DNA of 64,000 nt, from contig NZ_LLZG01000410.1 in assembly GCF_001509475.1 (NCBI RefSeq), positions 19,614 through 83,613 on the forward strand, in the 5' to 3' direction. Numbering within the stretch: the stretch's first letter is position 1; each line of letters opens with the position of its first letter. The position numbers and the translations under genes were made by a program. A model generated the notes under the pieces. The model was not told the DNA's origin, made no database searches, and saw nothing but the letters and a program-made list of their open reading frames with translations. Source of the DNA: Streptomyces regalis. GTDB taxonomy: Bacteria; Actinomycetota; Actinomycetes; Streptomycetales; Streptomycetaceae. Positions 51,842-59,699 of the stretch are shown here, piece after piece.

Positions 51842-52759
51842 TCACAACAACCCGGCGGCTGTGAAGGAGTCCCGCGCCCCGGGAACGTCCAGCACACCGA
51901 CAGATTCGAACAGTTGAAAGGTGTGTCGTGCGGAGGCCCGGACGCTCTGCCTCAGTCGCTCGGGGGCGTAGCAGTCGGCGACGACCTCGCGCACGGCCGC
52001 GTCGCCCAGTCCGGCCGCGGCGAGCGAGGTGCGGACCGGCACCAGGTCCGGCGTGAGGCTGCGGCTGACCAGCTCCGGCAGGCAGCGCGCGGCCCGCTCG
52101 CGCAGCGCCGGGCTCAGGCCCTGCCAGAGTTCCCTGAAGAAGGCAGCGAAGTAGGCGTGATGGCGACCCTCGTCCTCGGCGTGGTCACGGACCACCTCGC
52201 GGACCGTGCCGATCACAGAGGGGTCCTTCGGTACGTCCTTCAGGATCGAGGTGACCAGTGTCTCGAAGACGACCACCTGGAGCAGTTGGACGAGGACGGG
52301 CTCGCCGGGCAGGACTTCGGCGCCGATGCCGTCGAGGCGGCCGAGGAACGGCGTGAAGTCGTAGTCGGGCGTCTCGATGCCCGTGGCGTCCCGCACCTGT
52401 TCCACCACGTCCAGGCTGTACAGGGCGTGGTAGGCCTCGTCGCAGTAGATCTTGTACGCGTCCAGGCGTACCGGGGACGGCAGGTGCAGCCCCGATGTGC
52501 CGTCCGCGATGCGTGCCGCGGCGCGGTTCACCACGCTCGTTTCGAAGTGCATCGTGAACAGCATGTACTGGTAGAGGTGGCGGGCCACGAGCCCGAACCG
52601 GTGCCGCGGCTCGAGCGCCCGCACCAGCGGATGGTCCAGGTAGGGGATCAGTTTCTCTGGAAAGAGGGTCATTCCCGCTTCGAGCTCGTCCCCGATGACC
52701 CGCCGCGGATCCGTCCGCACTCCTGCCTTTTCGTACCAGCCGTCCAGCGGCGACTTCAT
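51842..52759 (-). CDS. AurF-like diiron oxygenase 2
   Basis: 305 residues, paralogous to the protein at 35060-36139 (shared core DAYKIYCDEAYHALYSLDVV and VRDHAEDEGRHHAYFAAFFR). Diiron ligands: FTMHFETSVVNRAA, DEAYHA, VVVFETLVTSIL and DEGRHHAYF. It lies 19 bp upstream of the carbamoyltransferase in the same operon, so it probably acts on diaminopropionate or its carbamoyl derivative, forming a hydroxylamine or further oxidised nitrogen. Two paralogues in one cluster suggest two successive or two different N-oxidations. Confidence 0.88.
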   Translation of the reverse strand: MKSPLDGWYEKAGVRTDPRRVIGDELEAGMTLFPEKLIPYLDHPLVRALEPRHRFGLVARHLYQYMLFTMHFETSVVNRAAARIADGTSGLHLPSPVRLDAYKIYCDEAYHALYSLDVVEQVRDATGIETPDYDFTPFLGRLDGIGAEVLPGEPVLVQLLQVVVFETLVTSILKDVPKDPSVIGTVREVVRDHAEDEGRHHAYFAAFFRELWQGLSPALRERAARCLPELVSRSLTPDLVPVRTSLAAAGLGDAAVREVVADCYAPERLRQSVRASARHTFQLFESVGVLDVPGARDSFTAAGLL

Positions 52760-52778
52760 GCGACTTCTCCAGGCCTTG

Positions 52779-53390
52779 TCAAATCTCTGTTACCGCGGAC
52801 AGCAGCAGCCACAGCCCGACGGCACACAAAGCGGTTCCCGCGGCCCTTTCCATGACTTTGCGCCATCTTCCTTGGCGGAAAATGTCGCCCATGCGCGCCA
52901 CGAGAACGCCATAGGCGAGCAGGGACAGGAAACTCAGGGCGATGTGTATCGACGCGAGCAGCGCGGCGGGTGTGAGCGCCGAACCGTGGGCGGGCAGGAA
53001 CTGCGGCAGCAGGGATGTGTAGAAGACGCCGACCTTGGGATTTCCCAGACTCGTCAGCGCACCCTGCCGCCAGTCCCGGCCGACCGGCATTGAGGGCTCC
53101 GTCGCCGCTCGGGACGCGGCCAGCAGCGCCTGCACGCCGAGGAAGACGAGATACGCGGCGCCGGCCGCCCGAAGCACGGCGAAAAGTTTCGGAGAGGCGG
53201 CGACAGCGGCCGCGAGTCCTGCCGACGACAGCAGGGCCCACGCGGCCAGTCCCGCGCATACACCGGTCGTGGTTCGCACAGCACTCCTGGCGCCGCCGCT
53301 CAGGGTGTTGCGCACCACGACGAGCGTGTCCGCTCCGGGGACGACCACCACCAGGGCGGCAAGCGCCGTATAACCCGCGATGCCGGTCAA
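52779..53390 (-). CDS. LysE-family amino-acid exporter
   Basis: 203 residues, about six helices. The start is a TTG at 53390. LysE/RhtB signature: ALVVVVPGADTLVVVRNTLS at TM1, VCAGLAAWALLSSAGLAA, LRAAGAAYLVFLGVQALL and GALTSLGNPKVGVFYTSLLP. Exports amino acids or close analogues, fitting a small amino-acid-like product. First gene of the minus-strand operon that continues with diiron oxygenase 2. Confidence 0.88.
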   Translation of the reverse strand: MTGIAGYTALAALVVVVPGADTLVVVRNTLSGGARSAVRTTTGVCAGLAAWALLSSAGLAAAVAASPKLFAVLRAAGAAYLVFLGVQALLAASRAATEPSMPVGRDWRQGALTSLGNPKVGVFYTSLLPQFLPAHGSALTPAALLASIHIALSFLSLLAYGVLVARMGDIFRQGRWRKVMERAAGTALCAVGLWLLLSAVTEI

Positions 53391-53616
53391 CGGCCGCTTT
53401 CAGCCGACGGCGGGTCGAGCGACGCGCAGGCCGAAGATCATATCCCAGCGGATGTCGTCACCCGCCGAGAGAAGCGCGAAACGGGATCGTATGAGCGAGT
53501 GTGAAATCATCCGAATTCTCCCACCGTGACGAGTTCAACGAATGCCGCCTGTGGCGGCCTCACCACACTCACTCACGGCCCTGGCCGATATCCAGCTTCG
53601 TGGGCATCATGTCCAT

Positions 53617-53664
53617 GCATTGCATGAACATGAGTTCGGCGCATTGCATGAACATGAGTTCAGC
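53617..53664. repeat. 24-bp tandem repeat with palindromic core
   Basis: Two adjacent 24-bp units beginning GCATTGCATGAACATGAGTT, differing at one base. Each contains TGAAC-ATGA-GTTC(A/G), a near-perfect inverted repeat. They are AT-rich and lie in the 400-bp gene-free gap between lysE (minus) and the formyltransferase gene (plus). A regulator-binding site for both divergent operons is likely. I see nothing else in 53391-53796 except weak upstream reading frames. Confidence 0.65.
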
Positions 53665-53796
53665 TCGATAGGCGTACCGTCGGCTCGGAAATGTCGTCCT
53701 TCAGCTTCCTGCAGTGCAGCAAACTGGGCCGGAACGGGATGGACCGGCATGCCGCCGCACCCCACAGTGGACGGGACCCGAGAGAAGGGATCACCC

Positions 53797-54639
53797 TTGT
53801 CCGCACCTCCGTCCGCCACCGGCACCCCTGTCCCGCTGCGCCGCCGCTCGATCTCCGGGCCGCTGCGCATCGGTGTCCTGGTCTCCGCGACCGGCGCCAA
53901 TCTGGGCACGCTGCTCGGCATGCGGGACGCGCACCCGGAGGAGTTCGAGGTCTGCCTCGTCGCCTCGCACGGAGAGCGGGTCAAGGCCCTGGACGTGGCA
54001 CGCCAGGCCGGAGTCGAGGCGTGGACGGGTGACTTCGACCGCTACTGCGGCACCGCCTCCGCCGCGCGTGACCCCGAGGCCCGCGCACGGTACCGGGCCC
54101 GGGCCCGGGAGTGGCACGACGGCCTGGCCGCACGGCTGGCCGACTGGGAGCGGCGCAACGGCGAACTGGATCTGATCGTCCTCGCCTACCACCGCTGGAT
54201 CGCGGGCGGGCTCCTGGAGCGCTACCGCGGCCGCATGATCAACCAGCATCCGGCCGACCTGTCGGTCCTGTCCGACGCCGGTGCACGCGCGTTCACCGGC
54301 AAGGACCCCGTACGGCTGGCCATGGCCGCGGGCCGTCCCACCACCCGTACCTCCTGCTTCCTGGTCGACGAGACCCAGGACGGAGGCGCGGTGCTGGCCA
54401 TGGGACCGGAGGTTGCGGTCGGTGGACGGCGGCCGACCCCGGAAGACGCCTGGCAGCAGGAACTGGAGCAGAAGAGCCGCAGCGACCGCCCGTGCCTGCA
54501 GTGGACCGTACGGGCGTTCGCGGCCGGTCGGCTCGGACTCGGCGAGGACACGCACCCCGACGGCAGCCGGGTGGTGCTGGTGGACGGACGGCCCACGCCA
54601 CTGGGCGGCCGACGGCTGACCGAGGAGACCTCCGCATGA
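53797..54639 (+). CDS. Formyltransferase-fold protein (PurN-like)
   Basis: 280 residues from a TTG at 53797 (AGAAGGGA upstream); an in-frame ATG at 53749 is the alternative. LRIGVLVSATGANLGTLLGM matches the N-terminal GSGxGTN loop of glycinamide-ribonucleotide formyltransferase. MINQHPADLSVLSD carries the catalytic Asn and His, and DETQDGGAVLAMG the Asp. It has about 60 residues more than PurN. It may use 10-formyl-tetrahydrofolate to formylate an amine or hydroxylamine in the pathway. It overlaps the aminotransferase start by 4 bp. Confidence 0.83.
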   Translation: MSAPPSATGTPVPLRRRSISGPLRIGVLVSATGANLGTLLGMRDAHPEEFEVCLVASHGERVKALDVARQAGVEAWTGDFDRYCGTASAARDPEARARYRARAREWHDGLAARLADWERRNGELDLIVLAYHRWIAGGLLERYRGRMINQHPADLSVLSDAGARAFTGKDPVRLAMAAGRPTTRTSCFLVDETQDGGAVLAMGPEVAVGGRRPTPEDAWQQELEQKSRSDRPCLQWTVRAFAAGRLGLGEDTHPDGSRVVLVDGRPTPLGGRRLTEETSA

Positions 54640-55955
54640 CCGGACCCGAGAACGCAGCTCGCATTCCCGCCTTCGCTGGGGCGGGCAACCTCATCTACCG
54701 TGAGCCCGAAGTCCCCCGATACGTCTCGGGCGAGGGCTGCTGGCTGACCACCGCCGACGGCCGCCGGTACCTGGACGCGGAGGCCGCCAACGGCACCCTC
54801 GCCTGGGGCTACGACGGCGAACTGCTGCGGGAGGCGCTGGCGCGCTGCGAGCGGCTGCCGGCCCTGCCCTCCTTCTGCGAGTCCGAACTGCGGCTGAAGG
54901 TGCTGTCCCGGCTGGAGCGGCTGGTGTCGGGCGTCCTGGACACGCCGGGGCGGGTGGAACTCGACCTCGGCGGCGCCCAGGCCATGGAGACCGCCCTGCG
55001 CATCGCCTTCGCGGCCAACGGGCCCGGCACGGTCGTCGTCTTCGAGGGGGCCTTCCACGGCCGCTCCGGAGTGACGAGCATGCTCAGTTCGAGCCCCCGC
55101 TACCGCGAACTGCTCGCCGCGTGGGGTCTGGAAGTGGTCCGGCTGCCCAGCCCGGACTGCCGACAGTGCCCGCACTCTCCCATCGGTGACGGGTGCGCGG
55201 CAGGCTGCCGCAAGGCCGTCTCCCGCTGGGGATCGGAGCTGACCGGGGTCGGCGGCAACGGCTTCGGCCGCAAGGTGTCGGCGTTCGTCTTCGAATCCGT
55301 ACAGAACGTCGGCGGGATGGTGGAGCCCGATCACGAGCTGCTGCGCTCCGCCGTGAACCATGCGCGGGAGCAGGGCGCGGTGGTCATCGCGGACGAGATC
55401 TTCACGGGCATGCACCGGGTCGGACCTCGCTGGGGCTTCCAGCGGGCCGGCGTCGTCCCGGACGTCGTGGTGACCGGCAAGGGCCTGACCAACGGCGGTG
55501 CGGCGCTGAGCATGGTGTGGTCGCGCGAGCCCCTGGGCCATCCCGACCGGTACCGGCCCGGCAGCCACTCCTCCACGTACATCGGCATCCCGCACGCGCT
55601 CGCCGTCGTCGACACGGTGCTGGACCGCTGGGAGCTGTGGACGACGGTGGACAAGGACATCCTGCTGCTGGAGGAGGCACTGCGGGAACGGCTGTCCGCC
55701 GTCGCGGCACGGCACCCCGCCATGGTGCACAGCGTCGACGCGATGGGCGGCACGGCGCGCATCGTCCTCAACGGACCGCACGCCGGCCGGCTGCGCCATC
55801 TCTTCCGCTCGGCGCACCCCGAGGCCGGCGTCCTGGTCGCGACGACCGGCATGGCACCCGACGTCATCAACGTGCATCCTCCGCTGGTCGTCCAGGAGGC
55901 CGAACTCGACGTGTTCGCAGACGTCTTCGACACCGCGCTGACCGGGATCGCGTAA
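54636..55955 (+). CDS. Class-III PLP aminotransferase
   Basis: 439 residues. Fold-type-I blocks: YLDAEAANGTLAWGYDGELL, LDLGGAQAMETALRIAFAAN, VFEGAFHGRSGVTSML, VIADEIFTGMHRVGPRWGFQ with the PLP Asp, and VVTGKGLTNGGAALSMVWSR with the PLP Lys. A Cys cluster insertion (DCRQCPHSPIGDGCAAGC) sits after strand LEVVRLPSP; related aminotransferases have similar inserts that may bind metal. Substrate unknown; it could interconvert a keto acid and an amino acid of the pathway. Confidence 0.87.
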   Translation: MTGPENAARIPAFAGAGNLIYREPEVPRYVSGEGCWLTTADGRRYLDAEAANGTLAWGYDGELLREALARCERLPALPSFCESELRLKVLSRLERLVSGVLDTPGRVELDLGGAQAMETALRIAFAANGPGTVVVFEGAFHGRSGVTSMLSSSPRYRELLAAWGLEVVRLPSPDCRQCPHSPIGDGCAAGCRKAVSRWGSELTGVGGNGFGRKVSAFVFESVQNVGGMVEPDHELLRSAVNHAREQGAVVIADEIFTGMHRVGPRWGFQRAGVVPDVVVTGKGLTNGGAALSMVWSREPLGHPDRYRPGSHSSTYIGIPHALAVVDTVLDRWELWTTVDKDILLLEEALRERLSAVAARHPAMVHSVDAMGGTARIVLNGPHAGRLRHLFRSAHPEAGVLVATTGMAPDVINVHPPLVVQEAELDVFADVFDTALTGIA

Positions 55956-57121
55956 TGGGGATGGAGACGGAACGCAAGTTCCTGGTGCTCCGCGGCTGGC
56001 GCGAGTCGGTGATCAAAACCCGGGAGATCCGCCAGGGCTATCTGTCCTGGAACCCCGAGCGGGCCGTGCGGGTGCGGATCACCGACGGACAGTTGGCGGC
56101 CCTCACCGTCAAGGGCCCGCGCGACGGCGCGCGCAGGCCCGAGTTCGAGTACCCGGTGCCGCTCGCGGACGCCGGGGAGATCCTCGCGCGGCTGTGCCCG
56201 CAGCCGCTCGTGGAGAAGGTGCGGCACTACCTCGGTGCGCCGTACGACGGCTGGACCGTGGACGAGTTCTACGGCTCCAACGCTGGCCTCGTCCTGGCCG
56301 AACTCGACGCGGACGATGCCCAGTCCGTCACCGACCTGCCCCCCTGGATCGTCGCGGAGGTCACCACGGACCTCCGCTTCGACAACGCCCGTCTGCACCG
56401 CGACCCGTATCCCGGCTGGGCGGAGCCCGCGCCTGTCGCGCCGTCGCCGCGGGACCCCGCCGACGCCGAGCTGGTGATCTTCGACAACGACGGCGTACTG
56501 GTCGACTCGGAGCCGATCGCCAACCGGGTGCTGGCCGACCTGCTCACCGAATGCGGGTTCCCCACCACCTACGAGGGCAGCGTCCGCCGCTACATGGGCG
56601 GCACCCTGGACCGGGTGCGGGACCTGGTCCGCGCGGACACCGGACGCGAGCTGCCGGACGGCTTCGCGCAGCGCTACCGGGAGCGGCTGAAGGCTGCGTT
56701 CGAGCGGGAACTGCGCGCCGTTCGCGGGATCCCGGACGTCCTGGACGCCCTGGCCGAGCGCGGCACCCCGTTCTGCGTCGCGTCGAGTTCACCGCGGGAC
56801 CGGCTCGACCTCGCCCTCAGGGTCACCGGGCTCGCCTCTCGCCTCGGGCACCGGGTGTACTCGGCGGACGACGTCCGGCGCGGAAAGCCCGCCCCCGACC
56901 TGTTCCTGCACGCAGCCGTCCGCATGGGCGTCGACCCGTCCCACGCGGCGGTCGTCGAGGACAGCGTGCCCGGCGTCGACGCGGCGCTGGCCGCGGGCAT
57001 GACCTGCGTCGGCTTCGCGGCGCTGACCCCGGCCGACCGGCTGAGCCGGGCGGCGTACGTGGTCCATGACACCGCCGGTCTGGCCAAGCGCCTCGGCCTG
57101 CCCGCCGTCGCGCCGGCCTGA
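55955..57121 (+). CDS. CYTH-domain / HAD-phosphatase fusion
   Basis: 388 residues; the ATG overlaps the aminotransferase stop by 1 bp. Residues 1-150 are a CYTH (triphosphate tunnel) domain: GMETERKFLVLRG with E-x-E-x-K, RVRITDGQLAALTVKG, RRPEFEYPVPLADAGEI and LVLAELDADDAQSV. Residues 165-385 are a HAD phosphatase: VIFDNDGVLVDSEPIANRVL, VASSSPRDRLDLAL, GKPAPDLFLHAAVRMG and VVEDSVPGVDAALAAG. The fusion suggests a triphosphate- or nucleotide-linked intermediate that is then dephosphorylated. I know of no assigned natural-product role. Confidence 0.85.
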   Translation: MGMETERKFLVLRGWRESVIKTREIRQGYLSWNPERAVRVRITDGQLAALTVKGPRDGARRPEFEYPVPLADAGEILARLCPQPLVEKVRHYLGAPYDGWTVDEFYGSNAGLVLAELDADDAQSVTDLPPWIVAEVTTDLRFDNARLHRDPYPGWAEPAPVAPSPRDPADAELVIFDNDGVLVDSEPIANRVLADLLTECGFPTTYEGSVRRYMGGTLDRVRDLVRADTGRELPDGFAQRYRERLKAAFERELRAVRGIPDVLDALAERGTPFCVASSSPRDRLDLALRVTGLASRLGHRVYSADDVRRGKPAPDLFLHAAVRMGVDPSHAAVVEDSVPGVDAALAAGMTCVGFAALTPADRLSRAAYVVHDTAGLAKRLGLPAVAPA

Positions 57122-57132
57122 GCGTGCCCGGC

Positions 57133-58182
57133 TCAGCCCGCGGCGGCCTCCTCGTGCTCCGGGACAGCCTCGGCGTCCAGGATGCCCGAGGTGGCGATCA
57201 GCACCCCCAGCTGACAGCGGCTGCGGGCGCCGAACTCCTCGTAGATCTTGGAGATATGGCCCCGGCAGGTGCGCACGCTCACGCCCAGGCGGCGGGCGAT
57301 GGTGTCGTCGGTCTCCCCCTCGGCGAGCAGCTTGATGATGGACATCCGGACATCGGACAGCAGAGTCTTCACCTCCGACGCCCGATTACGGGTAGAGAAG
57401 GGCGTCGCCAGATTCCAGAACCGCTCGAAGACCGAGACCAGGAACTCGACGACGGCCGGCTGGTGGATGGCGAGCGCGACCTGCCGGTCGCTGCGGGCCG
57501 GGATGAAGGCGGTCTTGCGGTCGAAGATGATCATCCGCTCGGTGCACGCGTCGATACTGCGCACGGCCCCGCCGTGCTGGGTCACCTGCTTGACGTACTT
57601 CCGGGTGGCGGAATGGAAGCGGGCGGAGTGCTGGTAGATGGTGCGCATCTGGACACCGCGCTCCAGCATGGCGCGGGTGGGTTCCCAGGACGCGGCCAGG
57701 CTCTCGGCCTTACGGCCCCCGCCGGGCTGCACGGTGAGCACTTCCTCGGTGCAGCGTGCCGCCGCGGCCTCCAGCTCGGAGTTGATGGCATCGAGCCCGG
57801 TGAGCATGCTGAACTCCCTTCCGTCCTCGGGGCCGTGGACGGCCTCCTCGTACGTGGCCTGATAACGCCCGAGGTCGGTGCGGAGCTGTTCCGCCTCGCG
57901 TTCGAGGTACTCGATCTGCTGGTCCAGCGGGGCGAGCAGCCGGGATACCGCTCTGCGAGGGGTGGAGACGGCGAAGGCGCTGCCCTCTCCGAGCAGAGGG
58001 ACCAGCAGCTCGTACTTGCTCAACTGCTCGGCGGCCGCGACGGTGCGTTCCTCACTCCACCCCAAGAGGTCCGCTGCCGTAGAAAGTTTCAAGCCATCCT
58101 GACGAACCATCAGGTGATAGAGGGCAACTGAATCGACCTCCGATTTGGCGTCTTCACCCTGTTCAGAGCGATCTTCACGCAC
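57133..58182 (-). CDS. LuxR-type regulator with TrmB-like N-terminus
   Basis: 349 residues from a GTG at 58182 (GGGGGAG upstream); the frame runs on to 58377 without a better start. N-terminal winged helix (VDSVALYHLMVRQDGLKLST, AADLLGWSEERTVAAAEQLS), coiled coil (LDQQIEYLEREAEQLRTDLG), a phospholipase-D-like middle (VQPGGGRKAESLAASWEPTR), and a C-terminal LuxR helix-turn-helix (LLAEGETDDTIARRLGVSVR). Such regulators are common pathway-specific activators in Streptomyces clusters. Convergent with the CYTH-HAD gene, 11 bp apart. Its promoter lies in 58183-58357. It is the only regulator in the island. Confidence 0.87.
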   Translation of the reverse strand: MREDRSEQGEDAKSEVDSVALYHLMVRQDGLKLSTAADLLGWSEERTVAAAEQLSKYELLVPLLGEGSAFAVSTPRRAVSRLLAPLDQQIEYLEREAEQLRTDLGRYQATYEEAVHGPEDGREFSMLTGLDAINSELEAAAARCTEEVLTVQPGGGRKAESLAASWEPTRAMLERGVQMRTIYQHSARFHSATRKYVKQVTQHGGAVRSIDACTERMIIFDRKTAFIPARSDRQVALAIHQPAVVEFLVSVFERFWNLATPFSTRNRASEVKTLLSDVRMSIIKLLAEGETDDTIARRLGVSVRTCRGHISKIYEEFGARSRCQLGVLIATSGILDAEAVPEHEEAAAG

Positions 58183-58357
58183 TCCTAACTCCCCCTTTAC
58201 CGGCTGTACCAACCCGCGTAGACAGTAACAGCAGGACCTGTGCCCAGGGCTACCATTTGCCCGGCTCGACTCCCTGCCGCTCCCGCGATCCCGTATGTCG
58301 AAAATCTGAGGTTCCCCTCCTACTGTGGAGACCGTGACCGGAGGGATAGTTGGGGTC

Positions 58358-58430
58358 ATGGCATCCAGGAAGCGCATCTACGACACTGAGTTCCGCGAGG
58401 GAGCGGTACGGATCGTGGCGGAGACAAGGA
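58358..58430 (+). mobile_element. IS3 OrfA N-terminal scrap
   Basis: Encodes MASRKRIYDTEFREGAVRIV AET, the start of an IS3-type OrfA helix-turn-helix protein, then loses homology. It abuts the truncated C-terminus of the minus-strand membrane protein gene. Confidence 0.6.
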
Positions 58431-58833
58431 ACTCTTCAAGTGCTCGTTCCGCAGCGACGCCATTCGCCTCGAAGCCGTCACGCTCCTCGGCTTTGTGGAC
58501 CTGTGCTGTCACGGCGATGCCCTCGTGGGCACGGCGCACCAGCTGGGCATCCGGGGTCAGCAGGCGCACGCGGTAAAGCTCCTGGCGGGCGATTGACCAT
58601 AGCCGGTACGACGCCGTGCGCGCGGCAACGTACGCGGTACTCGTCAGGTCCTCATGATGTCGCCACCATCGGTCGTACTCTCCTCGTCGCTGTTCCATCA
58701 CGGCAGCGGCGAACGCGGCCAGCGCATTGCGTAGTTCGCTACGGTCTGCGGCGCGACGCTGGAAGAAGTAGGTGACGGACACTCCCAGGAGTGTGCCCGC
58801 GACGGCTATGAGGCTGTTCACGGCCTGCGGCAT
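58431..58833 (-). pseudogene. Membrane-anchored hypothetical protein, C-terminus cut by IS scrap
   Basis: From the ATG at 58833: MPQAVNSLIAVAGTLLGVSV, a membrane helix, then charged helices (FFQRRAADRSELRNALAAFA, VMEQRRGEYDRWWRHHEDLT, VAARTASYRLWSIARQELYR). Proteins of this layout are common in Streptomyces, function unknown. The frame runs into IS3 sequence after EEFLVSAT, so the natural C-terminus is missing. 58834-59110 holds no gene I can support. Confidence 0.55.
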
Positions 58834-59123
58834 GGCGGCATTCGACCATCTCGCGGCTTCTACCGGTACCGGCCCGAGGGCGGCAGCCACTTCACGCCCA
58901 TCACGCTCCAGAAACACCACGACATTGGCACAGAACCCTGGATCATGAATGTCTCGCGCCGCCCCAGAGAACCGAGATTTGCGATCACAACGGCTTGCCG
59001 CCCCGTGCTGATATGTCAGCACGGGGGCCGGATCGAGGAGGATCGAGCTAGACTCAGGAGGACGCAAACGGGCGTATTTGCCGGGCTCCCGCGAATCTCC
59101 GCAGGTCAGCAAGGTAACGATTT

Positions 59124-59266
59124 CGGGTTCGAATCCCGTTGGGGGCACGCAGTACGGTGTGCGACACTGTCGTACGCATTGCTTGGTCCTGTGGAGCAGT
59201 TTGGAGTGCTCGCCACCCTGTCAAGGTGGAGGCCGCGGGTTCAAATCCCGTCAGGACCGCTGAGGC
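59124..59266 (+). repeat. Right direct repeat of the genomic island
   Basis: 143 bp equal to 24529-24671 with one mismatch: tRNA-Glu 3' end (59124-59147), spacer, full tRNA-Asp and 7 bp. It is followed at once by CGACCCCGGCCCCAGCCAC, the 3' end of tRNA-Phe (59267-59286), so about 85 bp present at the left copy are missing here. Confidence 0.9.
59185..59259 (+). tRNA. tRNA-Asp(GTC), copy 2
   Basis: Identical to the gene at 24590-24664, full length with anticodon GTC. It lies in the right direct repeat without the cluster promoter seen at 24406, so its expression is uncertain. Confidence 0.93.
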
Positions 59267-59286
59267 CGACCCCGGCCCCAGCCACA
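59267..59286 (+). pseudogene. tRNA-Phe 3'-end fragment
   Basis: 19 bp matching the T-arm and acceptor end of tRNA-Phe; the rest is deleted. It shows that the right repeat descends from the same Glu-Asp-Phe array. Confidence 0.8.
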
Positions 59287-59290
59287 ATCT

Positions 59291-59322
59291 CGAGGGCTCC
59301 GACCATGCGGTCGGAGCCCTCG
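59291..59322. terminator. Bidirectional terminator
   Basis: Perfect 14-bp inverted repeat, arm CGAGGGCTCCGACC, loop ATGC. It lies between tRNA-Asp copy 2 (plus) and the secreted-peptide gene (minus). Confidence 0.85.
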
Positions 59323-59335
59323 GTGTTTCCGTCGA

Positions 59336-59500
59336 CTACTTGCACGATCCGGCCTTGAAGCCGGGATGCGGGTTGCCCTGCTGGCCCGGGACGCACTGCT
59401 TGTCGCCGGGACCCGGCGGCTCAGCCATGGCGGGGGCCGCGGCCCCAACCCCCATGAAGCCGGCCAGCAGGAACGCCGCCAGCGCCCTGCGGATCTTCAT
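59336..59500 (-). CDS. Small secreted peptide
   Basis: 54 residues, GGAGAGA before the ATG. Signal peptide MKIRRALAAFLLAGFMGVGA with cleavage probably after AMA, leaving about 28 residues: EPPGPGDKQCVPGQQGNPHP and GFKAGSCK, with two Cys that could form one disulfide. Function unknown. It lies between the tRNA array and hrpA in what looks like core sequence. 59501-59699 holds the divergent promoters and no gene. Confidence 0.8.
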   Translation of the reverse strand: MKIRRALAAFLLAGFMGVGAAAPAMAEPPGPGDKQCVPGQQGNPHPGFKAGSCK

Positions 59501-59699
59501 GACTCTCTCCTCACGCCCTCGACGTCGCGTCACACCCATCACGCTAGAAAGCGACATCTCAGGCATCAAGAGCGATCGGGAGAAACTGCAAAAACATAAC
59601 AAACAATGGTACAGAGCGGTCTCGCCCTGGTATCGGCCGCACCGCCGGAGGCAAAAGCGTTCGCCACGGATTTCGGCGGGATGAGATCCTGGATCGCGT

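Noticed and set aside
24529..59266. Integrase or excisionase for the island
   Set aside because: I looked for tyrosine or serine recombinase motifs in the intact frames and saw none; only IS110 and IS3 transposases are present.
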